Virus record (IMG/VR): IMGVR_UViG_3300042002_000032
Location: 1-42,876 of that record
Source of the DNA: a virus
Strand: one strand, 5' to 3'
Length of the DNA stretch: 42,876 nt
This document shows, in pieces, positions 7,422-16,075 of this stretch. The notes beneath the pieces are model-generated. The model did not search any database, was not told the DNA's origin, and worked only from the letters and a program-made list of their open reading frames with translations. The stretch's first letter is position 1. Each line of letters starts with the position of its first letter. The position numbers were made by a program, and so were the translations under genes.

Positions 7422-10187
7422 CTAAGCTCCTTCCTCAAGTACACTGTTAAGAGTAGTAACACTAACACCCAAAGCTTCTGCTACTTCCGCCCTAGTGTAG
7501 TCCGCATTCAACATGTTCTTAGCACGTGTGACATTAGCAGGTAGCATACCTGGCTTCTCTCGTGGAGTAGCCAATGCCTTGATGTCTTCGTCCTTCATGT
7601 TGTCTAGGATCTGCTCTAGTTTGTTGTTACTAATAGCGCCCGCTTGAATAGCATTCCATTCCATGGGGGTTAGTACAATGTTGGTCTTCTTAGCGTTTAC
7701 CCTATTACGGGCTTCGTTCTGAGCCAACGTCTTTAGCTTCTTGATCTCTGCTTTGTCCATGTCAGGATTAGCTTGTAGCTTAGCCTTAACGGTGATGTTA
7801 GCAAAGACCTGGGCTTGTCTTTCAAGGGGCTTGTTTCTGAGAGCGATAGCTAGCTTATCATCCAGAGACTTAACTTCTGGAGCGTAAGCTTTCCGAGCAG
7901 AGGCATTAAAACTTTGAGGTGGGGTATTAAGCCACGCTAGACGTGCCTCATTTGCCATTCCCTTAAGTTTGTTTGCATGCAGAGCATACTCGACTTCAAT
8001 AGGTCGACCTCCATTCCTAGAGATCAATGAGATAGCATCATTGGTTTCTGCCATCTTTGTAGACTTTTCAGTCTTGTACCTAATGTTACCCTTCGAATCC
8101 AGAAGGGGGTTACCTTCTTTATCCTTCATCATAGCATCATCAGCAATGGTTCGGATCTTCTCACCAGTCTTAGGATCGATAGTGCGAGCACTGGGGTTCC
8201 ATTGCTTACGCTTCGGTACTGATGACTGTGATGTTGCTTTCGATATAAGAGTTGATGCACCTGCTCGAGCAGACCCTTGATATTTAGCTTTAAGATCGGC
8301 GATATTATTATCTTTAGCCGATTGCTTATAATTGAGATGGTGTTTCTGAGCATCAATAACAACCATAGAATGCTTAACGGCTCGAGCAAGCTCATGATCA
8401 TTTGCACCCAATATAGTCATATCTGTAATCAGATTTGAAATATCACCCATCAATCGCTGCGTCATACCAGTAGGATTCTTCATATGCTTAATGCCCGGCA
8501 TATCGTCCGGCATACCATATTTAGATTTAGCATCGAAGCCCTCAAGATCTTGAAGGGGGGGTTTATTTTTGAGAGACCGATTGTTATTCGGAATCACAAG
8601 AACCGTATCCCCATCAAAGTCTGCACCCGACAACCGTTCTGCGACCTTTGAATGGATACCAACGGCATCCTTTGCGCCCTTAATAGGTTCAATCGCAGGT
8701 CTGTTTCGGTTATTTACTGTGAGTTCTGGAATCTCAAATATACCACCGTGAGGGTAGCGAATAAGAGAAACCTTTTCTCCATTGTTAAAGTTCGGTGCAT
8801 ATATCTCATCTTCCTTCAGTTTATTGATAGGAAGAATAACCTGAGTACGCTGTCTCGGAAGCGCAGCAGCTTTAAGATGAACAGCTGAAGAATCAAGATC
8901 GTCAGCCAGCGAGTTCAAGAGTTTCCTCTTAATTGCTGGGTTTGTCAGAGCCATGATTTCTTCGAATTCTGCCCGTTTCTCATCAGCACGAAGAGCAAGC
9001 TGTCGCTTAGCTAGAACTGGAGACTGCTTGGACAAGACCTGTGAAGATATACTCTTCGACCACTTATCCCAGTCACCCTCTTCATAGACGATATTCATCG
9101 CCGAGGAGACCTTTTTGTTTCCATTCTTATCGACAATATCGTTGCCGTCTTTATCCTTTGCGAACTGTTGACGAACAATCGATCCGAAGGGATTAGTCTG
9201 ATCAACCTTTCCCGTTTCTTTGTCGATCTTCTGAGGTTTCATTGCATCGAGCTTGTTTCCGGTATCGCTCTTGTTCGTATTGAACATGAGATCGACTCCA
9301 GGAGGTAGATCGTCATTGTAGACGGCCATACCTTTCAAGTAGTGAGTACCAGCAACACCGATTCGAACCTGTGCATAACGAGACTTACCCAAGGAAATAT
9401 CCTCGACACCTCGACGAACGTGAATAACACCATCCATCGCGGCTCCTCCATCAGGTCCATACCGAACGCCGACTCTCGAGAGGTCTACGTTCAGTGGAGG
9501 CTGAATTTGGTCAAAGGATCTACCATTGTCGCGAGTGAAGGCCATGATCTGACTGATGTTTTCTTGCTTCTGATATACGTCAGAGTAAGGAACATCAGGT
9601 CGAGCAAGAACCTTCATGTTTGTTTTCTTACCGCTCATTTGGTCGACTTGGAATCCGTAAACGTGATATCCTTCGGACTGAAGTTTAGTAACTGCAGCAC
9701 TTAGACGTTCACGGCTAACGCCGAGCTGAGCCTCGACGCCTTGACCAATATCGACCATCGCTTTCTCATCAACTGCAGCTCGAACAGTATTAGAGAGTGT
9801 CTCGAGCTTCTCGACCTTTTCCTTGGTTCGCTCCGAAAGGAGTGCTCGAACAGATGACTCATTTGCCATACCCAACTTCTCAGCGATAACTGTGTTGGAA
9901 TTGCCTGCTTCTTTGAGCTTAGTAGCTCGAGCAATAAGATCCTGTTTGATCTCATGTTTAGCAATGGCTTTGTTGTCTCGAAGTTGCTTTGAAGTAAGAC
10001 CGACGCCCTCGGCAATTTCCTTCTCTGAGAGACCCTTTTTCTTCAGGTCATCAACATACATTAGGAATGATTTATTGCGCTGACCAGGGTTCTCGCCACT
10101 ACCCCAAGGGTAGCGACCAGAATGCTTCGGTGTTCCGATATGGAATATGAGTGGACCCTCGTCATTAAGGAAGGTACCCGTTGTCAT
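7422..10187 (-). CDS. Single-chain RNA polymerase-like protein (YonO/beta-prime-type DFDGD)
   Basis: 921 residues from the ATG at 10185-10187, eight bases after AGAGGAGG. A longer frame to 10208 lacks this site. The catalytic signature is SGADFDGDTV near residues 520-529, preceded by RYPHGGIFEIP. This is the arrangement of the metal-binding double-psi barrel of beta-prime-type RNA polymerases and of the phage YonO family. The N-terminus has HSGRYPWGSGENP and then two helix-turn-helix-like segments (about residues 50-75 and 90-120). The C-terminus has a third one, YTRAEVAEALGVSVTTLNSVL. The likely role is transcription of some phage genes. The DFDGD signature is firm, while promoter use is unknown. 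Confidence 0.78.
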   Translation of the reverse strand: MTTGTFLNDEGPLIFHIGTPKHSGRYPWGSGENPGQRNKSFLMYVDDLKKKGLSEKEIAEGVGLTSKQLRDNKAIAKHEIKQDLIARATKLKEAGNSNTVIAEKLGMANESSVRALLSERTKEKVEKLETLSNTVRAAVDEKAMVDIGQGVEAQLGVSRERLSAAVTKLQSEGYHVYGFQVDQMSGKKTNMKVLARPDVPYSDVYQKQENISQIMAFTRDNGRSFDQIQPPLNVDLSRVGVRYGPDGGAAMDGVIHVRRGVEDISLGKSRYAQVRIGVAGTHYLKGMAVYNDDLPPGVDLMFNTNKSDTGNKLDAMKPQKIDKETGKVDQTNPFGSIVRQQFAKDKDGNDIVDKNGNKKVSSAMNIVYEEGDWDKWSKSISSQVLSKQSPVLAKRQLALRADEKRAEFEEIMALTNPAIKRKLLNSLADDLDSSAVHLKAAALPRQRTQVILPINKLKEDEIYAPNFNNGEKVSLIRYPHGGIFEIPELTVNNRNRPAIEPIKGAKDAVGIHSKVAERLSGADFDGDTVLVIPNNNRSLKNKPPLQDLEGFDAKSKYGMPDDMPGIKHMKNPTGMTQRLMGDISNLITDMTILGANDHELARAVKHSMVVIDAQKHHLNYKQSAKDNNIADLKAKYQGSARAGASTLISKATSQSSVPKRKQWNPSARTIDPKTGEKIRTIADDAMMKDKEGNPLLDSKGNIRYKTEKSTKMAETNDAISLISRNGGRPIEVEYALHANKLKGMANEARLAWLNTPPQSFNASARKAYAPEVKSLDDKLAIALRNKPLERQAQVFANITVKAKLQANPDMDKAEIKKLKTLAQNEARNRVNAKKTNIVLTPMEWNAIQAGAISNNKLEQILDNMKDEDIKALATPREKPGMLPANVTRAKNMLNADYTRAEVAEALGVSVTTLNSVLEEGA

Positions 10188-10759
10188 GCTAGTGCCTCCT
10201 CTTTCCAAGAATCAAGCAGATCGCTGTAGGACTTCATAAGACTCATGATCTCAACAATCTCGGGAACCAAATCAGGATTCGTCTCGAGGTTGCAATATTT
10301 GATCTCATCCATTTGGTAGATGCGCAGTTCAATATCAATACTGCCTGGAAGGATCTGGTATTCGTGACAGAACATTGCCGCGTAGACCATGAGTTGATCC
10401 ATCTTTGCTGGGGTTTCACCAGTCTTAAGATCATGGATCCTCAGCATGTTGTTACGGAAGGATATGGCATCTGCAGTACCGAAACAGTTGTCTGAGTAAT
10501 ATAGAACCTGCTCCGGTGTCATACGAAAGCCGATTGCATCATTGACATACATCGCCATCGTAGTATTTGAGCCACGAAGCTTGAGTCCCTTCTTAATAAG
10601 GAGGGACGCAATATCATGGAGTTCAGATCCTTCTTGGGCAGCGAGGGCTTTTCGGAATGTTTCCGCTAGCTGTTCCTCATCATAGCGAATCCAAGCGTAT
10701 TTACTTGCGCTTAGAAACGCGTGTTTTCCTTGAAGGTTGAAGTGCGTGTTGAAGTTCAT
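10184..10759 (-). CDS. PD-(D/E)XK exonuclease, Cas4/RecB-like
   Basis: 191 residues. The nuclease core is visible as an N-terminal helix with EGSELHD, then GTADAI (first catalytic Asp), then IHDLKTG (the D-x-K pair), then a helix with QLMVYAAMF whose Gln and Tyr match the family's motif IV. Such proteins process DNA ends in phage recombination or replication. There is no visible iron-sulphur cysteine cluster. The stop overlaps the start of the RNA polymerase-like gene as ATGA. The gene start overlaps the upstream VRR-NUC gene by 59 nt. Confidence 0.85.
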   Translation of the reverse strand: MNFNTHFNLQGKHAFLSASKYAWIRYDEEQLAETFRKALAAQEGSELHDIASLLIKKGLKLRGSNTTMAMYVNDAIGFRMTPEQVLYYSDNCFGTADAISFRNNMLRIHDLKTGETPAKMDQLMVYAAMFCHEYQILPGSIDIELRIYQMDEIKYCNLETNPDLVPEIVEIMSLMKSYSDLLDSWKEEALA

Positions 10760-11033
10760 TGAGGACTGCCTCTTTATTCTCAGGGCTGATAAAGGACGCG
10801 TAGGACATGTTGTTAAACTTGTCTACGTAATAAGCTTGATTTGGCTGGCGCGTTGATTTGGTTTCACGTTTCCATTCCAATGCGGCCCAGCGATCACCAT
10901 TGATGATCAATAGGTCAGGAATACCCTGCTGCCGCTGTGGGTCCAATCGGAAGACTTCGCCATCGGGAAACTTTTCCCGTATTTCTTTTACGAAGGCTCG
11001 TTGGAATTCAATCTCTTTTTTAGCAGGTGGCAC
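10701..11033 (-). CDS. VRR-NUC-type nuclease
   Basis: 110 residues with a GTG start at 11031-11033 after GGAGGT. The segment [19 protein letters not shown] holds the PD and ExK catalytic residues of VRR-NUC and Holliday-junction-resolvase-like nucleases. A helix with [17 protein letters not shown] follows. It is the first gene after promoter 11094-11120, so the nucleases and the RNA polymerase-like gene probably form one early operon. The basic C-terminal tail, RKTRVSKRK, may bind DNA. Confidence 0.88.
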   Translation of the reverse strand: MPPAKKEIEFQRAFVKEIREKFPDGEVFRLDPQRQQGIPDLLIINGDRWAALEWKRETKSTRQPNQAYYVDKFNNMSYASFISPENKEAVLNELQHALQPSRKTRVSKRK

Positions 11034-11093
11034 TTAAGTAACCTCCGTCACACAAAAGGGTAATGCGTGAATACGACAGATATCCTATTCCTA

Positions 11094-11120
11094 TCATTAT
11101 AATCGATGTATAAAATGCGT
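11094..11120 (-). promoter_or_regulatory. Leftward promoter, motif copy a
   Basis: Minus strand reads ACGCA, 5 nt, TACAT, 3 nt, TTATAATGA. It is the most divergent and most distant of the twelve copies. It faces the nuclease-RNA polymerase operon, and its upstream side is the repeat-rich region. Confidence 0.7.
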
Positions 11121-11463
11121 GGGCAACGCCCCACTGGTCAAATGGCCAATTTTGATTTGTCCAAAAAACTTCTTCCTATTACTATTTTTTCCTTATAAAG
11201 GTTTTAGTGATTTTTTTCAAAAATGGCCAGCGTTGGGCACAAAGTGTGGGCATGTGTGGGCAAGGGACAAAGAAAACAGCCCTTTTTGATCCTTTTTGTT
11301 CGCTTATAGCGTAAAATTAGTGCCCACTTATTGTGCCCAACGTTGCCCACCTTGCTGGCCAAATCTGAAATTCTGGCCACGTTTTTGGCCACTTTTGCGG
11401 TACTTTGGGCACAAAATGCCCACAAACTTTTTTCAGATTTGGCCAGTTGGCCAGAAGTGGCCA
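11119..11463. repeat. Dense TGGCCA and TGGGCA repeat region, possible origin or operator array
   Basis: TGGCCA occurs eight times, starting at 11143, 11224, 11356, 11374, 11386, 11440, 11448 and 11458. TGGGCA-type sites occur at 11120, 11234, 11247 and 11257 in one orientation. In the other orientation they occur at 11321, 11333 and 11344. A facing pair, TTGGGCAC and TGCCCACA, lies at 11405-11424. About 22 nt near 11232-11252 are an imperfect inverted repeat of about 11321-11342 around an AT-rich centre. The ~430 bp contain no convincing gene. Iterons of a replication origin or multiple operators for promoter a are the two best readings. Confidence 0.75.
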
Positions 11464-11466
11464 CGA

Positions 11467-11649
11467 CTATTCTGGGTCTTCTTTACTGTGTCTATGGTAA
11501 ATAAAGATGAGTTGTCCAGCGAGAAGAACGAAATAGATTACCAAAGCGATTATAAACGGTAAAGTAAATCCCGCCATAACTGCAAAATACCCAACAATGA
11601 TGATGGAGCAAGACCAGTACCAAACCCAAAGCTTTTCCCAGAAAGTCAT
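11467..11649 (-). CDS. Small membrane protein
   Basis: 60 residues with two adjacent hydrophobic segments (about residues 10-28 and 30-51) and a charged C-terminus HRHSKEDPE. The ATG directly follows the TGA of the previous gene and has GGAGG eight bases upstream. I do not recognise the family. It is the last gene before the repeat-rich region. Confidence 0.7.
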   Translation of the reverse strand: MTFWEKLWVWYWSCSIIIVGYFAVMAGFTLPFIIALVIYFVLLAGQLIFIYHRHSKEDPE

Positions 11650-11931
11650 TCAGTAATCCTCCCAGTAAAATCGCTCAACTCTTCCTCCTAATTGCTCAAT
11701 CCGTTTGATATGATCCTCGGTCTCACGCATGCGATTGCGACAAGGATCTGTTGTTGGTGCCCACATCTCTTCCGGAAGAGTGACTACCTTTATCGAATCA
11801 AGAGTCGAGATACCCATGATCTTCGATGGTTCAGTAGCCTTGATGATGTCTCTGTAGTTCATCCCATGCTTCTCAGCATAACGAACACAGTGAACATAGT
11901 TTCCGAACATCACTACTCGAGTTCTACCCAT
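11650..11931 (-). CDS. Hypothetical small protein
   Basis: 93 residues. The ATG at 11929-11931 overlaps the preceding TGA (TGATG). A GTG immediately before it could also start. GGGGAG precedes the start. The N-terminal part, VVMFGNYVHCVRYAEKHGM, looks like a small alpha/beta fold, and the end is rich in charged residues. No family is recognised. It lies in a tightly overlapping run of short genes, so translation is probably coupled. Confidence 0.7.
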   Translation of the reverse strand: MGRTRVVMFGNYVHCVRYAEKHGMNYRDIIKATEPSKIMGISTLDSIKVVTLPEEMWAPTTDPCRNRMRETEDHIKRIEQLGGRVERFYWEDY

Positions 11932-12182
11932 CACTTATCTCCCCGTTCAAGATCTTTTGATGTTCGATAACCAACTCGCTCTAGAAGCTTCCCCACATAA
12001 ACTACTGCTATTAGAAACATAAGTAGGAATGCCGGTAGCCAGTAGACAACTCGCCAGTCAAAGAAGATACCTATAACGATTACAACATTGGACAGCGCTA
12101 GAATAAGTAGAAGATACCACCAACCCCAACCCATTCGATTGGAAGCCTCGATAGCATCTGTGGTTATTAGTGGTTTTGTCAT
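11931..12182 (-). CDS. Small membrane protein, two transmembrane segments
   Basis: 83 residues. Hydrophobic segments at about residues 20-42 and 46-66 are followed by a basic, soluble tail. Both ends overlap neighbouring genes by TGATG-type junctions. There is no recognised family or catalytic motif. Confidence 0.75.
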   Translation of the reverse strand: MTKPLITTDAIEASNRMGWGWWYLLLILALSNVVIVIGIFFDWRVVYWLPAFLLMFLIAVVYVGKLLERVGYRTSKDLERGDK

Positions 12183-12937
12183 CAGGCAGCTACCTCTTTC
12201 AGGTCAGGAAAGACCTCCATCACCAGGTCTTCAATTTTTCGCTTGACTGATCCCTCATCGCTAAATAGAACAGCGTATTCAATATCGCCATCCCATTCCG
12301 TCGGTCGAGGTCGACGAGTATTCTTATAACGAACTTTCCCGTCAGGATGAATCTCGTATTTTGGATAACCCGGAATCTCTCGGTACCATCCTCGCCTCGC
12401 ATAGGCTCTGGGAGTGTTCGGCTCCTTCTCTGTAGGAGGAGGGAAGTTCTCCGGCCATGCAGCCCTTAGAAGGCTTTCTCTGCTTCTCTGAGTGGACTTA
12501 CCATCGTTTGTTCGAAGAGAATAAGCCCAAGATCCAGTTCTTGAGTTCTGCTTGTAGGCAATTGTTTTCTTAGTCCAGTTATTTCGAACCTCACCATCCT
12601 TAGATATCTCATACTTAGAGAATTCAGGATGACGTCGGAAGTCTCCGCGAGGACGAACAGATTCCTCTCGTATCTTCCTCTCAACAGCTTTTCGTTCCTG
12701 TCGAGCTACTTCTTTGATCCGATCTCCGAAAGTATCCTTAATCAGATCCTTGAGAGCATGGGCACTCTTGAATCCTGTTATGTTTTGAATACGAACACGA
12801 GGGTGAAGATTCTCCCCAACCTTCGTACGCCCCATGTAGATCTCAACTGGCTGCTTCGAGACTACTGTGCGAATATCCCCCGTTATCGTAACTTCATAAT
12901 CAGGAAACGTAGGGATCCTAACCCATTCTTCAGACAT
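12182..12937 (-). CDS. Protein with three NUMOD4-like modules and no visible nuclease domain
   Basis: 251 residues. Three copies of a short module of the type EWxxIPxxxxYExxxxGxxR are visible at about residues 4-25, 99-118 and 182-205 (for example WVRIPTFPDYEVTITGDIR). This is the NUMOD4 pattern found in HNH homing endonucleases, where it binds DNA. No HNH or GIY-YIG core is seen, so it may be a DNA-binding protein built only from the specificity module. The ATG follows AAGGTCTCAGC. The leader resembles that of the NUMOD4-HNH gene at 15541-16038, which suggests duplication. Confidence 0.7.
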   Translation of the reverse strand: MSEEWVRIPTFPDYEVTITGDIRTVVSKQPVEIYMGRTKVGENLHPRVRIQNITGFKSAHALKDLIKDTFGDRIKEVARQERKAVERKIREESVRPRGDFRRHPEFSKYEISKDGEVRNNWTKKTIAYKQNSRTGSWAYSLRTNDGKSTQRSRESLLRAAWPENFPPPTEKEPNTPRAYARRGWYREIPGYPKYEIHPDGKVRYKNTRRPRPTEWDGDIEYAVLFSDEGSVKRKIEDLVMEVFPDLKEVAA

Positions 12938-12954
12938 GCTGAGACCTTATTCTA

Positions 12955-13122
12955 TTAGATGTTTGTTTTAATTACTGTAATCCGCTCAATACAGCTTGCG
13001 CTTTTGTTAGGATCACGATTGATGCTGTCCCATTCCTTTAATGCTTCAGGAAGGGTATCGAAGGAAATGCGAATTGGCATGAAACCTCCGTTGTAATACG
13101 TTACTCGGTATTCGTCATCCAT
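12955..13122 (-). CDS. Hypothetical 55-residue protein
   Basis: A short gene whose ATG at 13120-13122 lies within the end of the preceding gene. A second in-frame ATG at 13078-13080 directly follows GGAGGTTTC and would give 41 residues. The sequence MDDEYRVTYYNGG, then ISFDTLPEALKEW, looks like a compact beta-alpha fold. No family is recognised. The coding assignment rests on the intact frame, the overlap with its neighbour and the lack of competing frames. Confidence 0.6.
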   Translation of the reverse strand: MDDEYRVTYYNGGFMPIRISFDTLPEALKEWDSINRDPNKSASCIERITVIKTNI

Positions 13123-13699
13123 TTGCCCACATTGTCTCGGCTAGAGTTGGTCCATCGATCCATACTGGCTTCCCATTGACGATGAGCTTAACTGTAACCA
13201 TCTGATAAAACTCATCGTATTTCGGTTCCTGAACCCGACCAGAACTCTTGTGTCGAATGGTCCCCAGACGGTTAATCTCGAAGGAGTTAGTACCAATACC
13301 TTCAACCGTACGCCACTCTTCTTCAGTGAGCTCTGTTTTTCCCTTAGGGAAGGTTTTAACCAAGATATCTTCTAACGCTAGAGTCTCTTCCATCCCACCA
13401 TTGTCATGAATAGTGACAGTAATAGGCTCTCCCAAATTACTACTAACCATCTCAATTTGATTCTTAGTAAGCGCATGACGGATCAAACCTCTATTGCTAG
13501 CCTCAAAGAATGAGTAGCCTGGAATAAGACGCCACTCTTCAACGAAAGGTTCTTCCGGAGGATTCCATCCATCATTAACCAGACGAATACCAAGTACTAG
13601 AGCTATATCATGAGTCGACATGTATCTGGTTGAGTATTTACCTAGTTCTTCTGTAATCGCCTCAGTAATTACACTCAACTTATCTTCAGGGCTGCTCAT
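13115..13699 (-). CDS. NUMOD4-like protein
   Basis: 194 residues from the ATG at 13697-13699, which overlaps the preceding gene by 14 nt. Two NUMOD4-type modules are seen: EEWRLIPGYSFFEASNRGLI at about residues 60-79, and EEEWRTVEGIGTNSFEINRL further on. The N-terminal 55 residues are helical, possibly a separate dimerisation part. No HNH motif is present. It belongs with the neighbouring NUMOD4-like genes. Confidence 0.65.
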   Translation of the reverse strand: MSSPEDKLSVITEAITEELGKYSTRYMSTHDIALVLGIRLVNDGWNPPEEPFVEEWRLIPGYSFFEASNRGLIRHALTKNQIEMVSSNLGEPITVTIHDNGGMEETLALEDILVKTFPKGKTELTEEEWRTVEGIGTNSFEINRLGTIRHKSSGRVQEPKYDEFYQMVTVKLIVNGKPVWIDGPTLAETMWANG

Positions 13700-14018
13700 T
13701 GATAATTTCTTCTTCCTGCTCTTCCGGATACTCCTCGACAATCTCTGGAAGAGCCTCCTCGGGATAATCGGAAACATTCGCAACTGCTACTGGAGTCGTT
13801 TCCTCGAATGCTTCTTTAATCACCTCATGGAGTCTACGAGTAATTATGACTCCGTCCACCAAAAACTCTACTTCGTTGATAGGCATGAATTCACCAACGG
13901 GTGGTACGCGAAGACCAACGGAAGCTCCATTGGTTGTACGTATCAAACCATTACGAGTTACCTCATAACCATCAGCGCCTTTTACCGGGCGCCAGTCCAT
14001 AAATCTGCTATCTGCCAC
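13686..14018 (-). CDS. NUMOD4-like protein with acidic tail
   Basis: 110 residues with a GTG start at 14016-14018 and AGGAG ten bases upstream. Residues 6-30, DWRPVKGADGYEVTRNGLIR, form a single NUMOD4-like module. The last 30 residues are strongly acidic (EEYPEEQEEE). The start overlaps the end of the SF2 helicase gene by 11 nt and the end overlaps the next NUMOD4-like gene, so the three are coupled. No nuclease core is present. Confidence 0.65.
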   Translation of the reverse strand: MADSRFMDWRPVKGADGYEVTRNGLIRTTNGASVGLRVPPVGEFMPINEVEFLVDGVIITRRLHEVIKEAFEETTPVAVANVSDYPEEALPEIVEEYPEEQEEEIINEQP

Positions 14019-15237
14019 GATTCAGAAACTCCTGTTCATTGAAAGATGTTTTATTAGCAAGAGATCTCATGATCGCTCTATCAATTATGGTGTTGGACCA
14101 GAAGACGTAGTACCAGAGGTCTCGGTACCTTGTGTTTCGTCGATCGATTCGTCCCTTACTTTGTTCATTGATTTTATAGCTATAGTTAAGGGAGTAAAAC
14201 ACTGTACAATCTGTCTCGACACAGTTCCATCCTTCAGCTCCAGCGGTATACTGGACAAGATAGAGCCAATTATCTCCTGTGGGGATTTGATCATGGTTTT
14301 GTCCGTTCCATTCGGCATATGGGAGACCTGCCTTTATGCAATATTCACGAAGGATATCTAGCTCGTAGTTGAAATTGTAGAAGACGACAACACGGTTATG
14401 TTTCTTCTGGATCCCGTCAAGAGCGAGTACTCGGCTCTTATCTGAATTGACGAGTTTTCGCATGACTCGGAATAGCTCGGCAACGTCTCGAATAGGTCGA
14501 TCTTCATAGATGTTCCATCGTTCTTTGTAGACTCGGTGGAAGAGTTGTTTGTCATTATCTACCGTCACATTCTGAATATGCCTCGTTGTGTGACGAGGAA
14601 CCGGCATGTCAACTAGAAGTTGTCGTCGGTACTTTTCCAGACGAGCCGTCTCGATAAATCGATCAATTTGAGGGAAGTTCCTAAATGGCTTATAAATGAC
14701 ATGCGTCTGTATAAACTCGCGTCGAGATTTATAGAAACCGTTCGCGACGAAGACTGGAAGGTAATCCATCCAGTGATCCCCAGGAGTAGCACTAGCCATA
14801 ATCCACTGATTGTGTTCCACAATCTTATAGAAGGCCTTGACCCATGTGCCATTGCCCACCAGACGTTGCTCGTCGAAGATGAAAAATGCATCTTTTACAT
14901 CCTGATAGTTGGTAATGTTGTTCCACGAATCCACTTTGAGTTGAATGCCATAGACTGACGTTTCACGGTTCGTAGATATACCGAAGGATACTGCTTCCTT
15001 CTCCCAGTCGAGATCATTTCTCTTTCGGGCTGTTGTGATGATATAGACATCACGAGGCTTCGACATGTCTCTAAGACCGCCAAAGCCATTGATGCGAAGG
15101 TCTCCATCACAGACTTTAGTATAGAAGTAAGCGAGTGCAGTGCGTGATTTACCCGATCCCACACCTCCACAAAGGATTTTGCCATTTGATAACTCCTCAA
15201 TTGCTTTAAGCTGAATTTTGTCTAGCTCGACTGCCAA
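14008..15237 (-). CDS. SF2 DNA helicase/translocase
   Basis: 409 residues with a TTG start at 15235-15237. Walker A is GGVGSGKS (about residues 24-31), motif II is FFIFDEQ, motif III is MASATPG, and motif VI is QSKGRIDRRNT. This is the pattern of a minimal SWI/SNF2-like helicase common in phages and expected to act in replication or recombination. Motif II carries DEQ rather than the usual DEAH or DEAD. The TTG start is unusual but no better start lies near, and AGGTAAG precedes it. Confidence 0.88.
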   Translation of the reverse strand: MAVELDKIQLKAIEELSNGKILCGGVGSGKSRTALAYFYTKVCDGDLRINGFGGLRDMSKPRDVYIITTARKRNDLDWEKEAVSFGISTNRETSVYGIQLKVDSWNNITNYQDVKDAFFIFDEQRLVGNGTWVKAFYKIVEHNQWIMASATPGDHWMDYLPVFVANGFYKSRREFIQTHVIYKPFRNFPQIDRFIETARLEKYRRQLLVDMPVPRHTTRHIQNVTVDNDKQLFHRVYKERWNIYEDRPIRDVAELFRVMRKLVNSDKSRVLALDGIQKKHNRVVVFYNFNYELDILREYCIKAGLPYAEWNGQNHDQIPTGDNWLYLVQYTAGAEGWNCVETDCTVFYSLNYSYKINEQSKGRIDRRNTRYRDLWYYVFWSNTIIDRAIMRSLANKTSFNEQEFLNRGR

Positions 15238-15240
15238 AAC

Positions 15241-15522
15241 TTACCTAAATCTGCTAGTTGGTCGTTCTTGTCCACAGACTTCGCAAACAAACATCATCGT
15301 ATTTTCATCAGACTTATCTGAATTGATACGATAAAAGTGTTTGTGTGAGTAAACAGGAGGATAACCTAGATCTTCTCGTATCCTGTTCACCGTCTTAAGT
15401 GGCATACCAAATCTTAAAAGCTCAATCCCTTTACCGGGACATTTTCTTTTAAACCCAAACACTTTAGTTAGATAAGTGTGTGACAAGTGTGGACTAGGGC
15501 TTCCACAAAGCTTTTTCTTCAC
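15241..15522 (-). CDS. Hypothetical protein with C-terminal CxxC
   Basis: 93 residues with a GTG start at 15520-15522 after GAGGAG. The N-terminal half is basic, with two cysteines (LCG and KCP). The middle, MPLKTVNRIREDLGYPP, looks like a small helical DNA-binding segment. The end holds CEVCGQERP, a probable zinc-binding half-site. No family is recognised. It ends three bases before the helicase start, so it is likely co-translated with it. Confidence 0.7.
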   Translation of the reverse strand: MKKKLCGSPSPHLSHTYLTKVFGFKRKCPGKGIELLRFGMPLKTVNRIREDLGYPPVYSHKHFYRINSDKSDENTMMFVCEVCGQERPTSRFR

Positions 15523-15540
15523 TAATTCTCCTCGAGTCTA

Positions 15541-16038
15541 TTAGTAATATTCGAAGGACAATCCTCTATGGGACTTGCGATCTCCTCTGAGACACGCATA
15601 TATACTGCTATAATCACCATTGATATAGTCAGCACAATCTCGTACGGTTCGGAATACTTGTTCCGTCTCAATAATACGAATGCGTTGACCCCATTGGCGC
15701 TTGTACTCTTTCTCAGACCCCTCTTTTAGAGGAGTCGTTGCCATTACCTGTCGTACTCGTTTCTTAAGTCGCAGGTTTGTAGCATTGTTATTCTGTACAT
15801 TACCATCGTAATGAATGGTCTGATCTGTCATAGAGAAGTTCCAGAAAGCTCTACCAACGAGCTTATGGATATAGAACTCCCTCAGACGATGTTCGTCATC
15901 TGCGAGGCGTACTCGAAGATAACCCCTATCGTTTGGACGAGGGGACAGGATCTGTCCGGTATGGACATTCATGACTTGACCAAGATTACTGACGGCATAG
16001 GTTGGGTAGCCCTCAACTTCCACCCAAGTTTCTGACAC
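15541..16038 (-). CDS. NUMOD4-HNH homing-type endonuclease
   Basis: 165 residues with a GTG start at 16036-16038. The order is NUMOD4 (WVEVEGYPTYAVSNLGQV, residues 5-22), then an HNH-like core with YIHKLVGRAFW and IHYDGNVQNNNATNLRL, then a C-terminal NUMOD1-like module ending RGLSFEYY. In typical relatives the core reads VDHINGNxxDNxxxNL. Here the first part is IHYDGN, so the metal site may be altered. It is a free-standing mobile-type nuclease, possibly degenerating. Confidence 0.78.
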   Translation of the reverse strand: MSETWVEVEGYPTYAVSNLGQVMNVHTGQILSPRPNDRGYLRVRLADDEHRLREFYIHKLVGRAFWNFSMTDQTIHYDGNVQNNNATNLRLKKRVRQVMATTPLKEGSEKEYKRQWGQRIRIIETEQVFRTVRDCADYINGDYSSIYACLRGDRKSHRGLSFEYY

Positions 16039-16075
16039 TGAGACCGTTCCCCTCTTCCAAATATATAAGCGACGT

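Noticed and set aside
11204-11464. Minus-strand open frame of 86 codons through the repeat region
   Set aside because: It has a GTG start but no ribosome site, and its sequence is just the translated TGGCCA and TGGGCA repeats. A gene is possible but less likely than a non-coding control region.
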